Origin: Planctomycetales bacterium
GTDB lineage: Bacteria; Planctomycetota; Phycisphaerae; SM23-33
DNA: 64,000 bases
Direction of reading: 5' to 3'
Assembly: GCA_030612725.1 (NCBI GenBank)
Contig: JAUWNJ010000005.1
Coordinates: forward strand, 79,845 to 143,844
The notes below the pieces were generated by a model. The model was not told the DNA's origin, ran no database searches, and saw only the letters and a program-made list of their open reading frames with translations. Shown one piece after another: positions 28,610-41,037 of this stretch. The first letter of the stretch is position 1, and each line of letters opens with the position of its first letter. A program made the position numbers and the translations under genes.

Positions 28610-30691
28610 TCATATCAACTTACCTGCTGCATCGGCCGGTACGATCTTATAAGAGACAGGTTCCATTGCGTATGTTCCGCGTCCCTGGGTGAGGGATCGC
28701 AGGACGGTGGCATACCCGAACATTGCCGCTAAAGGCGCACGGGCAATGAGTTTACAGTAATTGTCTCGCCGTTCCATAGCCCCAATCTCGCTCCGTCGGG
28801 CATTCAGGTCTCCGGTAACAGCGCCGAGGTAAGTCTCCGGAGTCATGATTTCCAGCCTCATTATCGGTTCAAGGAAAACGGGCGAGGCATTTTTGACTGC
28901 CTCGGCAAATGCCATTGCACCGGCGCGATTGAAGGACATTTCAGATGAGTCCACCGGATGATGCTTACCGTCAAGAAGCGTAACGGTTATTCCCGTCATC
29001 GGATAACCGGCCAACGGTCCACCGGTCGCCGCGTCGATTATGCCTTCTCTGACGGAGGAAATATATTCCTTGGGGATCGTGCCGCCCTTGCTTTTATCGA
29101 CGACGACGATGTTCCCTTCGTCTTCGGATTTATCCTCGGTATCGGTCGGTGTCGGTTCGACTCGCAGCACGACCACTCCGTACTGCCCCCTTCCACCGGT
29201 CTGGCGGATGAACCTGCCCTCGGCTTCGGCGGCGACGGTAATCGTTTCCCTGTAGGCCACTCTTGGTTTTCCCACACGGATCTGAACGCCCATGTCGCGG
29301 ACCAACTTGTTGCGAATGATCTCAAGATGTAATTCACCCATTCCCGAAATCAGCATCTGCCCGGTCTCGCGGTCAACCTTTGTCCGGAAGGTCGGATCCT
29401 CCCGGCGCAACGTAGCCAACGCCTCGCCGAGACGGTCTTTCCCGTCCGCTGATGTCGGTTCGATCGACATTGAAATCACCGGCTTGGGAAATTTTATCTT
29501 CTCAAGGATTATAGGTTCGCGCGAATCGCACAGGGTATCGCCGGTGAGGCTGGACTTGGGTCCGACAACTGCGACAATATCGCCGGCGATGGCATGGTCG
29601 CGACGGATACGCTGCTTGGCGTGCATCTCCCATATGCGCGAGATTATTTCTTTTTTCTGACGAATAGGGTTGAGTACTCGCGTACCGGCTTTGAGCGAAC
29701 CGCTGTAAATGCGAATATAGTACAGGTCCCCATGCAGGTCGGAGGCGACCTTGAACACGAGGGCGGAAAACGGTTCGTCAGAATCGGGCTTACGCTCGAT
29801 GACCTGCTCGGATTCGGGATTTTCATGTCCACGGACAGGAGGAACGTCCAGCGGAGACGGAAGAAAATCGCAAATCGCATCCAGAAGGACGCGGACGCCC
29901 ATGTGCTTCAATGCCGAGCCGCAAAGAACAGGATGAATCCTGTTGGAGATAACGGCTCTGCGAATTGCCGACTTGATGTCGGTTACGGAAATCGGTTCCT
30001 CGTGAACGTATTTTTCCATTAACTCGTCGTCGGCTTCGGCAACGGCCTCTATCATATCGTGGCGTGCCTGCTCAACCGCATCGGCGTATTCGGCAGGGAT
30101 TTCGCCGACCTTCAGGTCCATCGCTATATCGGCCTGCTCGTAGAAGAACGCCCGTTGCTCGATAAGGTCTATCTGTCCGGCGAATTCAGCAGCAGCGCCC
30201 ATTGGGATTTGCAGCACTACCGGCGTCGCGCCGAGGCGGTCCTGAATCTCATGTACGACGGTTTCGAAATCCGCGCCGGGGCGGTCCATCTTGTTAATGA
30301 AGCAGATTCTCGGTACGTTGTAACGCTGGGCCTGGTTCCAGACGGTTTCACTCTGGGCTTCTACGCCGCCGACGGCACAGAAGATTGCAACGGCTCCGTC
30401 GAGAACCCGCAACGAGCGTTCCACCTCGACGGTGAAATCGACGTGTCCGGGCGTGTCGATCAGATTGAGCGTATGGTCTTTCCATGAAAGGGTTGTCGCT
30501 GCCGACGTGATGGTGATACCACGGGCCTGTTCTTCGGCGAGGTAATCCATCACCGCGGTACCGTCGTGGACTTCGCCGATCTTGTAACTTTTTCCGGCGA
30601 AGTACAGAATCCGCTCCGTAACGGTGGTTTTTCCCGCGTCGATGTGCGCAGTTACGCCTATATTGCGAACTTGTTGCAGTTTCTTTGCCAT
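28610..30691 (-). CDS. fusA: Elongation factor G
   Basis: A GTPase driving ribosomal translocation. 693 aa with G1 AHIDAGKTT, 'RGITITSAATTLSW', DTPGHVDF and NKMDRPGAD, then domains II-V ending in the usual EF-G C-terminus. ATG 30691 was chosen (a GTG four codons upstream is possible). It follows rpsG after a 68-nt gap with a hairpin. Confidence 0.97.
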   Translation of the reverse strand: MAKKLQQVRNIGVTAHIDAGKTTVTERILYFAGKSYKIGEVHDGTAVMDYLAEEQARGITITSAATTLSWKDHTLNLIDTPGHVDFTVEVERSLRVLDGAVAIFCAVGGVEAQSETVWNQAQRYNVPRICFINKMDRPGADFETVVHEIQDRLGATPVVLQIPMGAAAEFAGQIDLIEQRAFFYEQADIAMDLKVGEIPAEYADAVEQARHDMIEAVAEADDELMEKYVHEEPISVTDIKSAIRRAVISNRIHPVLCGSALKHMGVRVLLDAICDFLPSPLDVPPVRGHENPESEQVIERKPDSDEPFSALVFKVASDLHGDLYYIRIYSGSLKAGTRVLNPIRQKKEIISRIWEMHAKQRIRRDHAIAGDIVAVVGPKSSLTGDTLCDSREPIILEKIKFPKPVISMSIEPTSADGKDRLGEALATLRREDPTFRTKVDRETGQMLISGMGELHLEIIRNKLVRDMGVQIRVGKPRVAYRETITVAAEAEGRFIRQTGGRGQYGVVVLRVEPTPTDTEDKSEDEGNIVVVDKSKGGTIPKEYISSVREGIIDAATGGPLAGYPMTGITVTLLDGKHHPVDSSEMSFNRAGAMAFAEAVKNASPVFLEPIMRLEIMTPETYLGAVTGDLNARRSEIGAMERRDNYCKLIARAPLAAMFGYATVLRSLTQGRGTYAMEPVSYKIVPADAAGKLI

Positions 30692-30714
30692 ATCAGGATC
30701 CACTTATAAGCAAA

Positions 30715-30738
30715 GACCGCAGTGGTTTCTCTGCGGTC
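30715..30738 (-). terminator. Hairpin between rpsG and fusA
   Basis: Eight-base arms GACCGCAG (30715-30722) and CTGCGGTC (30731-30738). On the minus strand TTTGCTT follows the stem. It may be a weak terminator, attenuator or processing site that lowers fusA expression. Confidence 0.45.
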
Positions 30739-30759
30739 TCCGCTGTTTATGTCGAGATT

Positions 30760-31236
30760 TTATCGTGCGAAGTGTGCGAAGGCTTTGTTCGCGTCGGCCA
30801 TGCGGTGAACATTTTCCCGCGTGGTAATGGCCGATCCTTCCTTCTTGTATGCCGCCATTAGTTCCGACGCCAGTCGTTGCGATGTCGGCGACCCTTTACC
30901 GGCGCGAACCGCCTGGAGCAACCATCGTATCGCAAGCGAAAGTCGTCGCTTGGCGTTGACCTGCATGGGGACCTGGTAGTTTGCGCCTCCGATGCGCTTG
31001 GAACGAACTTCCAGCATTGGTTTCAAGTTGTCGATTGCCTGCTCGAAAACTTCAATCGCTTCGGCGTCTTTGATCTTCTCGGAGATGGTGTCCATCGCGT
31101 CGTAGAATATCCGCAGCGCGGTGCTCTTCTTACCGGCCAACATCATGCAATTGACGAATTTGCTGACCAGTTTGCTTTTATAACGCGGGTCGGGCGCCAA
31201 TTGTGCCGCTGATGCTGTCCATTTCTTATACGCCAT
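30760..31236 (-). CDS. rpsG: 30S ribosomal protein S7
   Basis: A primary assembly protein of the 30S head. 158 aa with '[20 protein letters not shown]', '[16 protein letters not shown]' and '[13 protein letters not shown]'. It follows rpsL by 2 nt. Confidence 0.97.
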   Translation of the reverse strand: MAYKKWTASAAQLAPDPRYKSKLVSKFVNCMMLAGKKSTALRIFYDAMDTISEKIKDAEAIEVFEQAIDNLKPMLEVRSKRIGGANYQVPMQVNAKRRLSLAIRWLLQAVRAGKGSPTSQRLASELMAAYKKEGSAITTRENVHRMADANKAFAHFAR

Positions 31237-31238
31237 TG

Positions 31239-31610
31239 TTATTTACCTCTCTTTGCACCGTAGAGGCTTCGCCCCTGACGTCGGCCTTCAACGCCGGACG
31301 TATCCAGCGCGCCACGAACAATATGATACCTTACACCGGGTAAGTCCCTGACTCGCCCGCCACGCACCAGGACGATACTGTGTTCCTGGAGGTTGTGATC
31401 GACGCCCGGAATATAGGCGGTTATCTCTTTACCGTTGCTAAGCCGGACACGCGCAACCTTCCGAAGGGCGGAGTTAGGCTTTTTGGGCGTCATGGTCTTG
31501 ACCAATACGCACACGCCTCGCTTCTGCGGGCATTGCTCCAGTGCTACGTTTTTCTTCTTGGTCGATGGCTTACGCCTCGGCCTGCGAACCAGTTGATTAA
31601 TTGTCGGCAT
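31239..31610 (-). CDS. rpsL: 30S ribosomal protein S12
   Basis: A decoding-centre protein. 123 aa with '[20 protein letters not shown]' and the lysine-containing loop '[15 protein letters not shown]', where streptomycin-resistance changes occur in other bacteria. It starts 12 nt after the rpoC stop, so the beta and str operons are joined. Confidence 0.98.
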   Translation of the reverse strand: MPTINQLVRRPRRKPSTKKKNVALEQCPQKRGVCVLVKTMTPKKPNSALRKVARVRLSNGKEITAYIPGVDHNLQEHSIVLVRGGRVRDLPGVRYHIVRGALDTSGVEGRRQGRSLYGAKRGK

Positions 31611-31622
31611 CTTTGTACCTCG

Positions 31623-34600
31623 TTATTCCTGTCCTGTAAGTGCTCGTTGGACTGCCTGTTGAATCTGCGCTTCTGTAAGTTCCGTCGTGGCCTCTTCGGC
31701 AAACATTTCGGGAAGTTCCGCAACGGCCCGTTTTATTTTCATTTCCAGATACGGTTTGAAAGTCGTTCCCGCCGGTAGCAGGTGTCCGAGAATTACATTC
31801 TCCTTTAAACCGATGAGATTGTCCACCTTTCCTGCAAGGGACGCTTCGGTAAAGACCTTTGTGGATTCCTGGAAACTCGCAGCCGAGAGGAAACTGTCGG
31901 ACTGCAATGCCGCTTTGGTTATACCCAACAGAAGACTTTTCGCCATTGCCGGTTTGGTCTTGCGTGTTTTGGCAATGTCCCCGCCGGTGGCTTTCGCTTC
32001 GGCATTGGCCTGTTCGATCTTCTGTCGCGTAGCGACCTCGCCGACGACGAATCCCGTATCGCCGGGTGAGACAATTTTCAGGGATTTCGCCATTCTTTCG
32101 TTCTCGGCGCGGAATTTGAATTTATCGACCATTTCTCCGGGGAGCAGTTTGCTGTCACCGACGGCCTCGACCACGACTTTTCGCAACATCTGCGAAACGA
32201 TGACCTCAACGTGCTTGTCGTTGATGTTCTGCCCCTGACTGCGATAGACGTTCTGCACCTCTTCCAGCAGGTAACGCTGAAGTTCTTCCTCGCCTCGAAT
32301 ATCGAGGATGTCGTGCGGTACCAGCGGCCCTTCGGTCAGTCTGTCGCCGGCTTCGACATCATCGCCGGTGTGCACCAGCAGGTGCTGGTCGTGCCCGACG
32401 TGATGTTCCCGCTCCATACCCGATTCCGAGTGGACGATAATGGTCATCTTTCCTCGGCGTTTATCCGTCGATAGTTCGACTCGCCCGGAGATTTCCGCCA
32501 TCGAGGCAGGTTCCTTGGGCTTTCGGGCCTCGAACAGTTCTGTAATACGTGGCAGACCGCCGGTAATATCCTGCGTACCTGACATTTCGCGTGGCTGACG
32601 CGCCAGCAGGTCGCCTGGCTTGACGGTTTGCTCTTCTTTGACCTCAATTCGCGCTTTGGATGGCAGGTAATGGAAGTCGAGAATTTTTCCGCTCTTGTCC
32701 TCGATGACGACTCGCGGGTGTTTCTCGCCCTTGTGCTCGATAACGACGAATCGTGTACCGGGTTTTCCCTTTTCGGATTCCGCCCTGACGGTTTCACCTT
32801 CCTCGATGTCCTGGAATCGAACGATACCAGCAACTTCGGCAAGAATTGGGACGCGGTGCGGGTCCCACTTAACCAGACGCTGGGACGGCTTCACATTAGC
32901 GCCGTCTGCTGCCAGTATCAGCGCACCGTAGGGAACTTTGAATTTTTCGATTTCCCGTCCCTTGGCGTCAAGAACGGCAATTTCACCGTTACGATTCAGT
33001 GCAATCCATGCCTTGCCTTTGGCGACCTTGGCCGGAGCGAACTTCAATTCGCGGTACTTCAGTGTTCCAGCGGAACTGCAACGTAAATCCGATACAAGCA
33101 CATCTCTTGTTGCTACTCCGCCGGTATGGAACGTCCGCATGGTCAACTGCGTTCCTGGTTCGCCGATGGACTGTGCCGCGACAATTCCGACCGTCAAACC
33201 TTCCTCGACCAATTGTCCGCTCGATAAGTCCAGGCCGTAGCACTTGGCGCAAATACCCAGCGGCGAGTCGCACGTCAACGGGCTGCGAACGCGAATCGTC
33301 TCCAGGCCTAGTTCCTCAATCTTGTCCGCGACTTCCTTGATGATAATATCGCTTTCTTTGACGATCACCTCGTCGGTAATGGGATTGACGATATTCTCTC
33401 TGGCGACGCGGCCTATGATTAATTCCCGCAACGGAACATCTATCTGCTCGCCCTTGTATATGGCGCTCTTGGTAATGCCCTTGAGCGTACCGCAGTCCAG
33501 TTTTGTAACGATCACGTTTTGCGCGACGTCGGCAAGTTTTCGCGTCAGGTATCCCGAGTCGGCGGTTTTCAGTGCGGTGTCAGCCAGACCCTTACGAGCA
33601 CCGTGAGTCGAACCGAAATACTCCAGCACCGTCAGACCTTCGCGGAAATTGGCCTTAATGGGCGCTTCGATAATCTCACCGGACGGTTTGGACATCAGTC
33701 CTCGCATACCAGCCAACTGGCGGATCTGGTCAATATTTCCACGAGCACCCGAATCGCTCATCAGCCAGACCGGATTGAGATACTTGGCGTCGTCTTCGCG
33801 CCTGTCATCACGCAAAGCATCCATCAGCGCCTTTGTAACTTCTTCGCGGGCGTGAATCCACACGTCGATCGTCTGGTTATAACGCTCGCCCTCGGTAATA
33901 GCGTTGGAGTCGAAGTCGTGCTTAATACGGTCCACGCGTTTCTGTGCGTCGTCGAGAATCTGCGTCTTGGCATCGGGTATCCGAAGGTCGGTAACGCCGA
34001 AACTCAAGCCGGCAAGTGTCGCCCAATGGAAACCAAGTTTCTTGATGCCGTCCAGCAGGTTCAGCGTGGCGGCCCGTCCGGTCAGAGCGTAACAATCGCT
34101 GATAACCCTTCCTGAACCACGTCCGCCAAGTGGATAGTTGTAAAAAGGCATCTCTTCGGGAAGAACGTCGTTGAAGATGCACCGTCCGACGGTAGTGATA
34201 ACCTTCCCATTTTCACTGGTATATTTACGGTCGTCCTCAATGACGTTTATGCTCGTCGACATTCGCACCATAATCGGCGCGTGCATACCAATAAGACCGA
34301 GATCGCGAGCCATCATCGCCTCGTACGGATTGGCGAAAATTGGCAGTTTACGCCCGTCGAACTCGCTGTTTTGAAGTCGATCGTCCGCGTAAGTGTTACC
34401 CTGACCGGCTGTGAGGTAATAGATGCCCAGCACCATGTCCTGACTGGGTGACATAATTGGCATGCCGTTGGCGGGGCTGAAAATATTGTTTGTCGCGAGC
34501 ATCAGCACGTGCGCTTCTGTCTGCGCTTCGATTGACAGAGGAAGGTGAACCGCCATCTGGTCGCCGTCGAAGTCGGCATTGAAACCTTTGCAGACCAGCG

Positions 34601-35936
34601 GATGAATCTTGATGGCGTTACCTTCGACCAGTACCGGTTCGAACGCCTGGATACCCATTCGGTGAAGCGTCGGGGCACGGTTCAGGAGAACCGGATGCTG
34701 GTATATGGCCTCTTCGAGAATGTCCCAGATTTCCTTGTCTTTCCGCTCAATCATCTTTTTGGCCGATTTAATCGTGTCGGCCAGACCTCGCTGGCGGAGT
34801 TTGCGGATAATGAAAGGCTGGAACAGTTCCAGAGCGATCTTTTTGGGCAAACCGCACTGGTGCAGTTTCAGTTCCGGACCGACGACAATCACCGACCGTG
34901 CGGAGTAATCCACCCGCTTTCCCAGTAGGTTTTCGCGGAACCGACCCTGCTTTCCCTTAATCATATCGGTAAGGCTTTTCAGCGGCCTGGCCGATGAACC
35001 GAGCACCGCTCGTCGGCATCGTCCGTTGTCCAGCAGGGCATCGACCGCCTGCTGAAGCATCCGTTTTTCATTTCGGATAATCACCTCAGGGGCGTTCAGG
35101 TCGATCAGTTTTTTCAGACGGTTGTTGCGGTTAATGACCCGACGGTACAGGTCGTTCAGGTCGGAGGTTGCGAAATTTCCGCTTTCCAGAAGCACCAGCG
35201 GTCGAAGGTCCGGCGGGATGACGGGGATCACGTCCATAACCATCCATTCGGGTTTCCCGCCGCTACCGCGAATGGCTTCGACAAGTCTCAACCGCTTGGT
35301 CAGGTCTTTGGTCTTCTGCTTGGAACCGGTCTTGTCGAGAGCATCGCGGATTTCTCCTACCAGTTCGTCCAGGTCCATTTTCTCCAGCAGTACCCTGACG
35401 GCTTCAGCACCCATCATCGCCTCGAACTCTTTACCGTATTGTTCGCGAGCGACCTTGTATTCTTCCTCGGTAAGAACCTGTTGTAATTTCAGCGCTGTTT
35501 CGCCGGGGCGGACGACAATGTACTCCTGGAAAAGAATAATCTTCTCAAGATCGGACGTCTTGACACCCAGCAGCGTCGCCAACCGGCTCGGAAGGGCCTT
35601 GAAATACCAGATATGGACGATTGGGGCGGCAAGGTTGATGTGCCCCATCCGCTTTCGCCGGACGCGCGAGTGCGTTACCTTCACGCCGCAACGGTCGCAG
35701 ATAATTCCCTTGTGCTTGGTGCCCTTGTATTTACCGCAGGCACACTCCCAATCGCGTTCGGGTCCGAAGATACGCTCGCAGAACAACCCATCTCGCTCTG
35801 GGCGGTACGTACGGTAATTAATCGTCTCGGGTTTCTTGACTTCTCCGAACGACCAGCTACGGATGTCGTTGGCCGACGCCAGCGAAACCTTCACCGAACC
35901 GTAATCGTTAACCCTGTCGTATACGCTGTTGACCAT
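31623..35936 (-). CDS. rpoC: RNA polymerase beta' subunit
   Basis: A 1437-aa catalytic subunit. Visible are the N-terminal zinc site (CACGKYKG ... [10 protein letters not shown]), the Mg-binding '[16 protein letters not shown]', the second zinc site ('[13 protein letters not shown]') and the trigger-loop region with '[16 protein letters not shown]'. It lies 13 nt behind rpoB. Confidence 0.98.
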   Translation of the reverse strand: MVNSVYDRVNDYGSVKVSLASANDIRSWSFGEVKKPETINYRTYRPERDGLFCERIFGPERDWECACGKYKGTKHKGIICDRCGVKVTHSRVRRKRMGHINLAAPIVHIWYFKALPSRLATLLGVKTSDLEKIILFQEYIVVRPGETALKLQQVLTEEEYKVAREQYGKEFEAMMGAEAVRVLLEKMDLDELVGEIRDALDKTGSKQKTKDLTKRLRLVEAIRGSGGKPEWMVMDVIPVIPPDLRPLVLLESGNFATSDLNDLYRRVINRNNRLKKLIDLNAPEVIIRNEKRMLQQAVDALLDNGRCRRAVLGSSARPLKSLTDMIKGKQGRFRENLLGKRVDYSARSVIVVGPELKLHQCGLPKKIALELFQPFIIRKLRQRGLADTIKSAKKMIERKDKEIWDILEEAIYQHPVLLNRAPTLHRMGIQAFEPVLVEGNAIKIHPLVCKGFNADFDGDQMAVHLPLSIEAQTEAHVLMLATNNIFSPANGMPIMSPSQDMVLGIYYLTAGQGNTYADDRLQNSEFDGRKLPIFANPYEAMMARDLGLIGMHAPIMVRMSTSINVIEDDRKYTSENGKVITTVGRCIFNDVLPEEMPFYNYPLGGRGSGRVISDCYALTGRAATLNLLDGIKKLGFHWATLAGLSFGVTDLRIPDAKTQILDDAQKRVDRIKHDFDSNAITEGERYNQTIDVWIHAREEVTKALMDALRDDRREDDAKYLNPVWLMSDSGARGNIDQIRQLAGMRGLMSKPSGEIIEAPIKANFREGLTVLEYFGSTHGARKGLADTALKTADSGYLTRKLADVAQNVIVTKLDCGTLKGITKSAIYKGEQIDVPLRELIIGRVARENIVNPITDEVIVKESDIIIKEVADKIEELGLETIRVRSPLTCDSPLGICAKCYGLDLSSGQLVEEGLTVGIVAAQSIGEPGTQLTMRTFHTGGVATRDVLVSDLRCSSAGTLKYRELKFAPAKVAKGKAWIALNRNGEIAVLDAKGREIEKFKVPYGALILAADGANVKPSQRLVKWDPHRVPILAEVAGIVRFQDIEEGETVRAESEKGKPGTRFVVIEHKGEKHPRVVIEDKSGKILDFHYLPSKARIEVKEEQTVKPGDLLARQPREMSGTQDITGGLPRITELFEARKPKEPASMAEISGRVELSTDKRRGKMTIIVHSESGMEREHHVGHDQHLLVHTGDDVEAGDRLTEGPLVPHDILDIRGEEELQRYLLEEVQNVYRSQGQNINDKHVEVIVSQMLRKVVVEAVGDSKLLPGEMVDKFKFRAENERMAKSLKIVSPGDTGFVVGEVATRQKIEQANAEAKATGGDIAKTRKTKPAMAKSLLLGITKAALQSDSFLSAASFQESTKVFTEASLAGKVDNLIGLKENVILGHLLPAGTTFKPYLEMKIKRAVAELPEMFAEEATTELTEAQIQQAVQRALTGQE

Positions 35937-35949
35937 GATTATCAGCTCC

Positions 35950-38900
35950 TCAAATGAGGCTCTTCTTTTCCAGTTGGATGTTCAGGCCCAGACCTCGCAA
36001 TTCGCTACACAGAACGTCGAACGACACCGGCGTACCGGCTTCGAGTGTATTGACGCCCTTGACCATTGATTCGTAAATTTTGGTTCGTCCTTCCACGTCG
36101 TCGCTCTTGACGGTAAGCATTTCCTGGAGCATGTAAGACGCTCCGTAACTCTCCAATGCCCAGACTTCCATCTCTCCGAATCGCTGTCCGCCGGTCCGCG
36201 CTTTTCCGCCCAGCGGTTGCTGGGTAATCAGCGAGTAAGGGCCGGTCGAACGAGCGTGAATCTTGTCGTCCACCAGGTGGTGAAGTTTATTGACATACAT
36301 ATACCCGACGGTAACTTTCTGCTCGAACGGTTCGCCCGTCCGCCCGTCATAGATGATCGTCTTTCCATCAGTCGGCATTTCCGCCAGAAGTTCGCCGGTC
36401 GCGCCGGCGGACTGAATGGCTTCGGTATCATTTTGCCGGGTGCGGACGTGCTCGTTGGCCTGTTCAATGGCCTGGGTAATCTCGGCTTCAGTCGCGCCGT
36501 CGAAAACGGGAGTAACGGCCTGGAACCCAAGCACCGCAGCGGCCCAACCGAGGTGCGTCTCGAGGATTTGCCCGACGTTCATTCGGGACGGGACGCCGAG
36601 GGGATTCAGGCATATTTCCACGGGAGTACCATCAGACAGGAACGGCATGTCTTCTTCGGGCATGATTCGAGCGATAACGCCCTTGTTACCGTGGCGCCCC
36701 GCCATCTTGTCGCCGACAGAGAGTTTCCGCTTGGTAACGACATAGACCTTTGCCATTTCCAGCACGCCCGACGGTAATTCGTCGCCGCGCTTCATATGGG
36801 CGAGTTTCCGCTGCTTTTCGCTCTCGATCTTCTCAAGCGTAGGCCAGTACCGTTTGTAGATGGTCTCGCCACGCTCGCGATCGGCGGCTTTACCCTTAAT
36901 CCACCTGCTCTTGAAACCTTCGATCTGTTCGAGAATAACGGCTGATATATCGCTGGCGCCTACCTTCTGGCGTGTGGACGGATCGACCATCTGCGAGCCG
37001 ATGACTTCGTTAATCTCGTCGCACATCTGGCGGAAGACCACAATGGCCTTTTCGTCCATCTGGGCGCTGTAGGCCTTCATTTCCTTGGTCAGCGCCTTTT
37101 TTCGCTCGTCGGACATCTGGACTCGCCGACTGAACCGCTTGGCTGCGATAACCACGCCTTCTTCGCCGGCTGGAAGTTCCAGCGAATCGTTTTTGACGTC
37201 TTCGCCGGCCCTGCCGAAAATAGCGTGAAGCAACTTCTCTTCGGGCGTCAGTTCGCTCTTGGACTTCGGCGCGACCTTCCCGACAAGAATATCGCCCGGC
37301 TTGACGCGTGTACCGAGACTGACGATCCCGTTGGCGTCGAGATTTCGCAGCGCCCTTTCGGAAACGTTGGGGATGTCGCGGGTGAACTCTTCCTTGCCAA
37401 GTTTCGTCTCTCGCACCTCGACGTCGTACTCTTCGATGTGAATAGAAGTGAATACGTCTTCCTTGACGAGTTTCTGAGAGATAAGGATGGCGTCCTCGAA
37501 GTTGTATCCGTCGAACGGAACGAAGGCTACGAGTATGTTCTTGCCCAGTGCCAGTTCGCCGTTGCTGCAGGCCGGTCCGTCGGCGATTATCTCGTTTTTG
37601 CGGACACGCTGACCAATCTTGACGATAGGTTTCTGGTTGAGACAGGTTCGCTCGTTGAGTCGGGAGAATTTACGTAATTCGTACTCATCGACATTGTCAA
37701 TGACGATCCTCTTGGCATCTGCGTATGTAACGGTACCGGCCTTTTGGGCACGGACCACCATACCGGAATCGGCGGCAACAACTTTCTCCAGACCGGTCGA
37801 GATAATCGGGGCCTCGGTCCTTATCAACGGAACCGCCTGTCGCTGCATGTTCGAACCCATCAGGGCACGGTTGGCATCGTCGTGCTCCAGGAACGGTATC
37901 AGCGCAGCCGATACTCCCACCGTCTGCTTCGGTGAGACATCGAGATATTCCACATCTTCGCCGGGGACCAGGGTAACGTCGCTTTTGGCGCGGACCAGGA
38001 CGGCGTGATCGGGAATTTTTCTCCCCGACCGTCCGGAAGCCGGCGTCGGCTTGGAACTATCCGACGCCTCGTCGTCTTTGAGCACGTCCGGCGGGGCCAG
38101 AATCGCTTCGGACTCCTCGTCGGCGCGAAGCCATTTAATGTCATCGGTCAGACACCTGTTGCGTACCTGCTGGTAAGGAGTAATCAGGAATCCGAACTCA
38201 TCTACCGCTGCGAACAGGCTTAATGACGAGATCAGTCCGATGTTGTTACCTTCGGGCGTCTCGATGGGGCAGATTCGTCCGTAGTGGCTCAGGTGAACGT
38301 CGCGGACCTCAAAGCCCGCTCGCTTGCGGTTCAGGCCGCCCGGTCCCAACGCGCTGAGACGACGCTCGTGCGTCAACTGGCTGAGCGGATTGGTCTGATC
38401 GACCACCTGCGAAAGTTCGCTGCGTCCGAAGAAATAATCGATACTGGCCGAAACGCTTTTGGAGTTGACCAGTTCGGTAATTTTTTTCAGTTCTTCCGGT
38501 TCTTTGAGGCTTACCCGCTCCTGAACAGTTCGACGGAGTTTGAGGAAACCTTTGCGGATTTCATCACCGGCCAATTCGTCGATTGTTCGCAGACGACGGT
38601 TTCCGAGGTGGTCGATGTCGTCAATAACGCCTTCGCCGGAACGAAGATACAGGATGTACCCGATTATATTGACCATATCGGCCGGTTCGAGCGTCATGGT
38701 CGCCTCGACGGGGACCGACTTGGCGGACGAACCGTCTTTCTGGAATTTCCGGCTCAGGCGGAATCGCCCGACTTTTCCCAGGCGATAACGGTTTTCGTCG
38801 TAGAATTTTTCCTTGAAGAGCGTCTTTGCCCGCTCCAGTTGGGGCGGGTTGCCCGGACGAAGACGGGCATAAATCATCAAAAGCGCCTTCTCGTGCGAAT

Positions 38901-39765
38901 CGGCCTGGTCCTCAATAAGCGTGTTCAGGAGCAGTTCATCGGACGGCTTGTTGATGACCTCGATCTTTTTGGTGCAGGCGGTCTGTATTGTGGTAGCGAC
39001 GTCGCCAAACTGATGTCCCGCTTCGACGAGTATCTCACCGTCTTTGGGGTTGACGATCGGTTCGACGGCGTACATATGCTCCCTGGCGTCGGCGGGCGAG
39101 ATTTTTCCGGTCTCGTAGAACAGACGAAGTATGGCTTCGGTCGTACCGTAGTCCTCGTTCATCGCGCGGAGGAAAGTCGTAATCGGGAATTTGCTGGACT
39201 GGTCGATGCGAATGGCGAGGACTTCCTTTTTCGTAACGCCCATCTCGATCCAGGAACCGCGTTCGGGGATGATCCTTGCCCCGTGCAGCGGGCGGTCGGA
39301 TTCGGCGAACTCGACGGTGAAATCGACGCCCGGCGAACGGTGCAACTGCGAAACGATAACTCGCTCCGCCCCGTTAATGATGAACTCGCCGCCGCCGATC
39401 ATTATGGGCATGTCGCCCATGTAGATCGATTCTTCAAGAACGCCTTTGATGTCCTTGTGCTTAAGCCGGCAGCGAAGGCGGAAGGGTCGGCCATAGCTCA
39501 GTCGCAACTGTCGGCACTCTTCGGGCGTATATCTCGGTTCGCCCAATTCGTAGTGAACGTAATCGAGGCTGGCCTTTCCGTCGTAACTGACGATGGGAAA
39601 TATTTCGCGCAGAAGCGCTTCAAGACCCTGGTCTTTGCGCTTTTGCGGATTCACGTCGGTCTGAAGGAAACGGTCATAACTGGCGGTCTGAATCTGTACC
39701 AGTCCCGGCGGGTCGATTGCATCACCGACCTTGGAGAAATCCAGTGTTTTATCCATTCGCAGCAT
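35950..39765 (-). CDS. rpoB: RNA polymerase beta subunit
   Basis: A 1271-aa catalytic subunit. The rifampicin region reads '[20 protein letters not shown]', followed by '[18 protein letters not shown]'. The C-terminus has '[18 protein letters not shown]'. ATG 39765 is chosen because GAGGG lies upstream; longer in-frame extensions would run through a repeat hairpin. It follows rplL after 141 nt. Confidence 0.97.
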   Translation of the reverse strand: MLRMDKTLDFSKVGDAIDPPGLVQIQTASYDRFLQTDVNPQKRKDQGLEALLREIFPIVSYDGKASLDYVHYELGEPRYTPEECRQLRLSYGRPFRLRCRLKHKDIKGVLEESIYMGDMPIMIGGGEFIINGAERVIVSQLHRSPGVDFTVEFAESDRPLHGARIIPERGSWIEMGVTKKEVLAIRIDQSSKFPITTFLRAMNEDYGTTEAILRLFYETGKISPADAREHMYAVEPIVNPKDGEILVEAGHQFGDVATTIQTACTKKIEVINKPSDELLLNTLIEDQADSHEKALLMIYARLRPGNPPQLERAKTLFKEKFYDENRYRLGKVGRFRLSRKFQKDGSSAKSVPVEATMTLEPADMVNIIGYILYLRSGEGVIDDIDHLGNRRLRTIDELAGDEIRKGFLKLRRTVQERVSLKEPEELKKITELVNSKSVSASIDYFFGRSELSQVVDQTNPLSQLTHERRLSALGPGGLNRKRAGFEVRDVHLSHYGRICPIETPEGNNIGLISSLSLFAAVDEFGFLITPYQQVRNRCLTDDIKWLRADEESEAILAPPDVLKDDEASDSSKPTPASGRSGRKIPDHAVLVRAKSDVTLVPGEDVEYLDVSPKQTVGVSAALIPFLEHDDANRALMGSNMQRQAVPLIRTEAPIISTGLEKVVAADSGMVVRAQKAGTVTYADAKRIVIDNVDEYELRKFSRLNERTCLNQKPIVKIGQRVRKNEIIADGPACSNGELALGKNILVAFVPFDGYNFEDAILISQKLVKEDVFTSIHIEEYDVEVRETKLGKEEFTRDIPNVSERALRNLDANGIVSLGTRVKPGDILVGKVAPKSKSELTPEEKLLHAIFGRAGEDVKNDSLELPAGEEGVVIAAKRFSRRVQMSDERKKALTKEMKAYSAQMDEKAIVVFRQMCDEINEVIGSQMVDPSTRQKVGASDISAVILEQIEGFKSRWIKGKAADRERGETIYKRYWPTLEKIESEKQRKLAHMKRGDELPSGVLEMAKVYVVTKRKLSVGDKMAGRHGNKGVIARIMPEEDMPFLSDGTPVEICLNPLGVPSRMNVGQILETHLGWAAAVLGFQAVTPVFDGATEAEITQAIEQANEHVRTRQNDTEAIQSAGATGELLAEMPTDGKTIIYDGRTGEPFEQKVTVGYMYVNKLHHLVDDKIHARSTGPYSLITQQPLGGKARTGGQRFGEMEVWALESYGASYMLQEMLTVKSDDVEGRTKIYESMVKGVNTLEAGTPVSFDVLCSELRGLGLNIQLEKKSLI

Positions 39766-39804
39766 AATGTTATGCCCTCGATTAATACTCGCAGTTTCCA
39801 TAGC

Positions 39805-39879
39805 GGGTGGCACGGTCAAGCAAAGTTTGCCCGTGTCATCGCCGACCATGGCCAAGTCTTCGACTTGACCGTGCCACCC
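39805..39879. repeat. GGTGGCAC-family hairpin between rplL and rpoB
   Basis: Perfect 16-nt arms GGGTGGCACGGTCAAG (39805-39820) and CTTGACCGTGCCACCC (39864-39879), lying 27 nt after the rplL stop. Its position is where many bacteria place an attenuator or RNase III site that lowers rpoBC against rplJL. Its sequence family also occurs elsewhere in the window, so it may be an inserted repeat. Confidence 0.85.
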
Positions 39880-39906
39880 ACCCGGAAAATCGTCTGTTAC
39901 GGACCA

Positions 39907-40356
39907 CTATTCTATTGTCGCGGTAGCGCCGGCTTCGGTAAGATGTTTGACGGCTTCTTCTGCCTCTTCCTTGGGTACGCCTTCCTTGACCGCTTTAGGA
40001 GCGCTTTCGACCAGTTCCTTGGCCTCTTTGAGACCCAGGCTGGTCATGGCGCGAACGGCTTTGATGACCTGAATCTTTTTGTCGCCAATGTCCTTGAGCA
40101 TCACGTCGAAGGAGGTTTTTTCCTCTTCTTCTTCGGCGGCGGCTCCAGGCGCGGCGGCTACTACCGCTGCTCCGGCAGCAGGCTCGATCCCATGCTCGTC
40201 CTTGAGGTAATCACCAAGTTCCACTGCCTGCTTCAGCGTCAATTGCGCAATCTTATCGCCCAATTCCTTGATGGCAGCGTCAAATTCCCTGCTCTCGGTG
40301 CTTTCGGTGCTTTCGGTGCTTTCGACGCTTTCGGTTGCTGTCTGTTCATCTGTCAT
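39907..40356 (-). CDS. rplL: 50S ribosomal protein L7/L12
   Basis: The multimeric stalk protein that recruits translation GTPases. 149 aa, longer than the usual 120-128, because of an N-terminal extension with tandem Ser-Thr-Glu triplets ([12 protein letters not shown]). It has the Ala/Glu-rich hinge and the C-terminal domain '[20 protein letters not shown]'. ATG 40356 follows GGAAGGAG. Confidence 0.95.
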   Translation of the reverse strand: MTDEQTATESVESTESTESTESREFDAAIKELGDKIAQLTLKQAVELGDYLKDEHGIEPAAGAAVVAAAPGAAAEEEEEKTSFDVMLKDIGDKKIQVIKAVRAMTSLGLKEAKELVESAPKAVKEGVPKEEAEEAVKHLTEAGATATIE

Positions 40357-40505
40357 TTCTTTACTACTCCTTCCGACCGGCCTGATAGGTGAAGTCAACG
40401 CGACGTCATTTAATCCCGACGAATCGGGCCCAATCCGCAACCGGTACTGTTTTTGTTTTTGTTTTAGTTCCTGTCATTGTTTAGCAGTCGTCGATACGAC
40501 GACTA

Positions 40506-41024
40506 TTAATTTTCATCTTGCTTTTCGATGCTTTTTATTGCACCTGCGAGTCTTCCTCCAGGCCCGATAAGGCAACCGGCGAGTCTCGAACCGGCGGATT
40601 TCGCCAGCATCACAACCGTCGCTATTGCCTCTTCGCGCGTGGGATACCTGCTTAATTCTTCGATCCGGTCGGAGCCGAAGACCTCGCCCTCCAGCAGCGC
40701 GCCTTTGACGCTGATGGCGGGGATTTCTTTTGCCTCTTCCAGCAGTGTTCGCACTACGGTAACGACCCCCTCGCCGCCCCATGCCAACGCGCACGGGCCG
40801 TCGAGCAGATCACCGGCCTGTGAAAGACCGATATGCTCCAGCGCATACTTCGCCACCGAGTTCTTCACCACGGAGACACTGACGCCCCCAGCCCGAAGTT
40901 GCCGGCGAAGGCGATTCGTATCCTTTCCGCCGACGCCCGTCAGGCTAAGCACAGCCAATGATTCGACGCCTTCAAGACGCCCGATTAGATCCTTACGCAA
41001 CAGTGTTTTTATGGGTTTGCTCAT
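40506..41024 (-). CDS. rplJ: 50S ribosomal protein L10
   Basis: The stalk base that anchors L7/L12. 172 aa with 'TNRLRRQLRAGGVSVSVVKN' and 'GPCALAWGGEGVVTVV'. The 149-nt gap to rplL could hold an attenuator, but no clear structure was found. Confidence 0.94.
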   Translation of the reverse strand: MSKPIKTLLRKDLIGRLEGVESLAVLSLTGVGGKDTNRLRRQLRAGGVSVSVVKNSVAKYALEHIGLSQAGDLLDGPCALAWGGEGVVTVVRTLLEEAKEIPAISVKGALLEGEVFGSDRIEELSRYPTREEAIATVVMLAKSAGSRLAGCLIGPGGRLAGAIKSIEKQDEN

Positions 41025-41037
41025 AGTGGCACCTGCG

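Noticed and set aside
38284..40392. Plus-strand open frame of about 700 codons
   Set aside because: Antisense shadow of rpoB and rplL, caused by their biased codon use.
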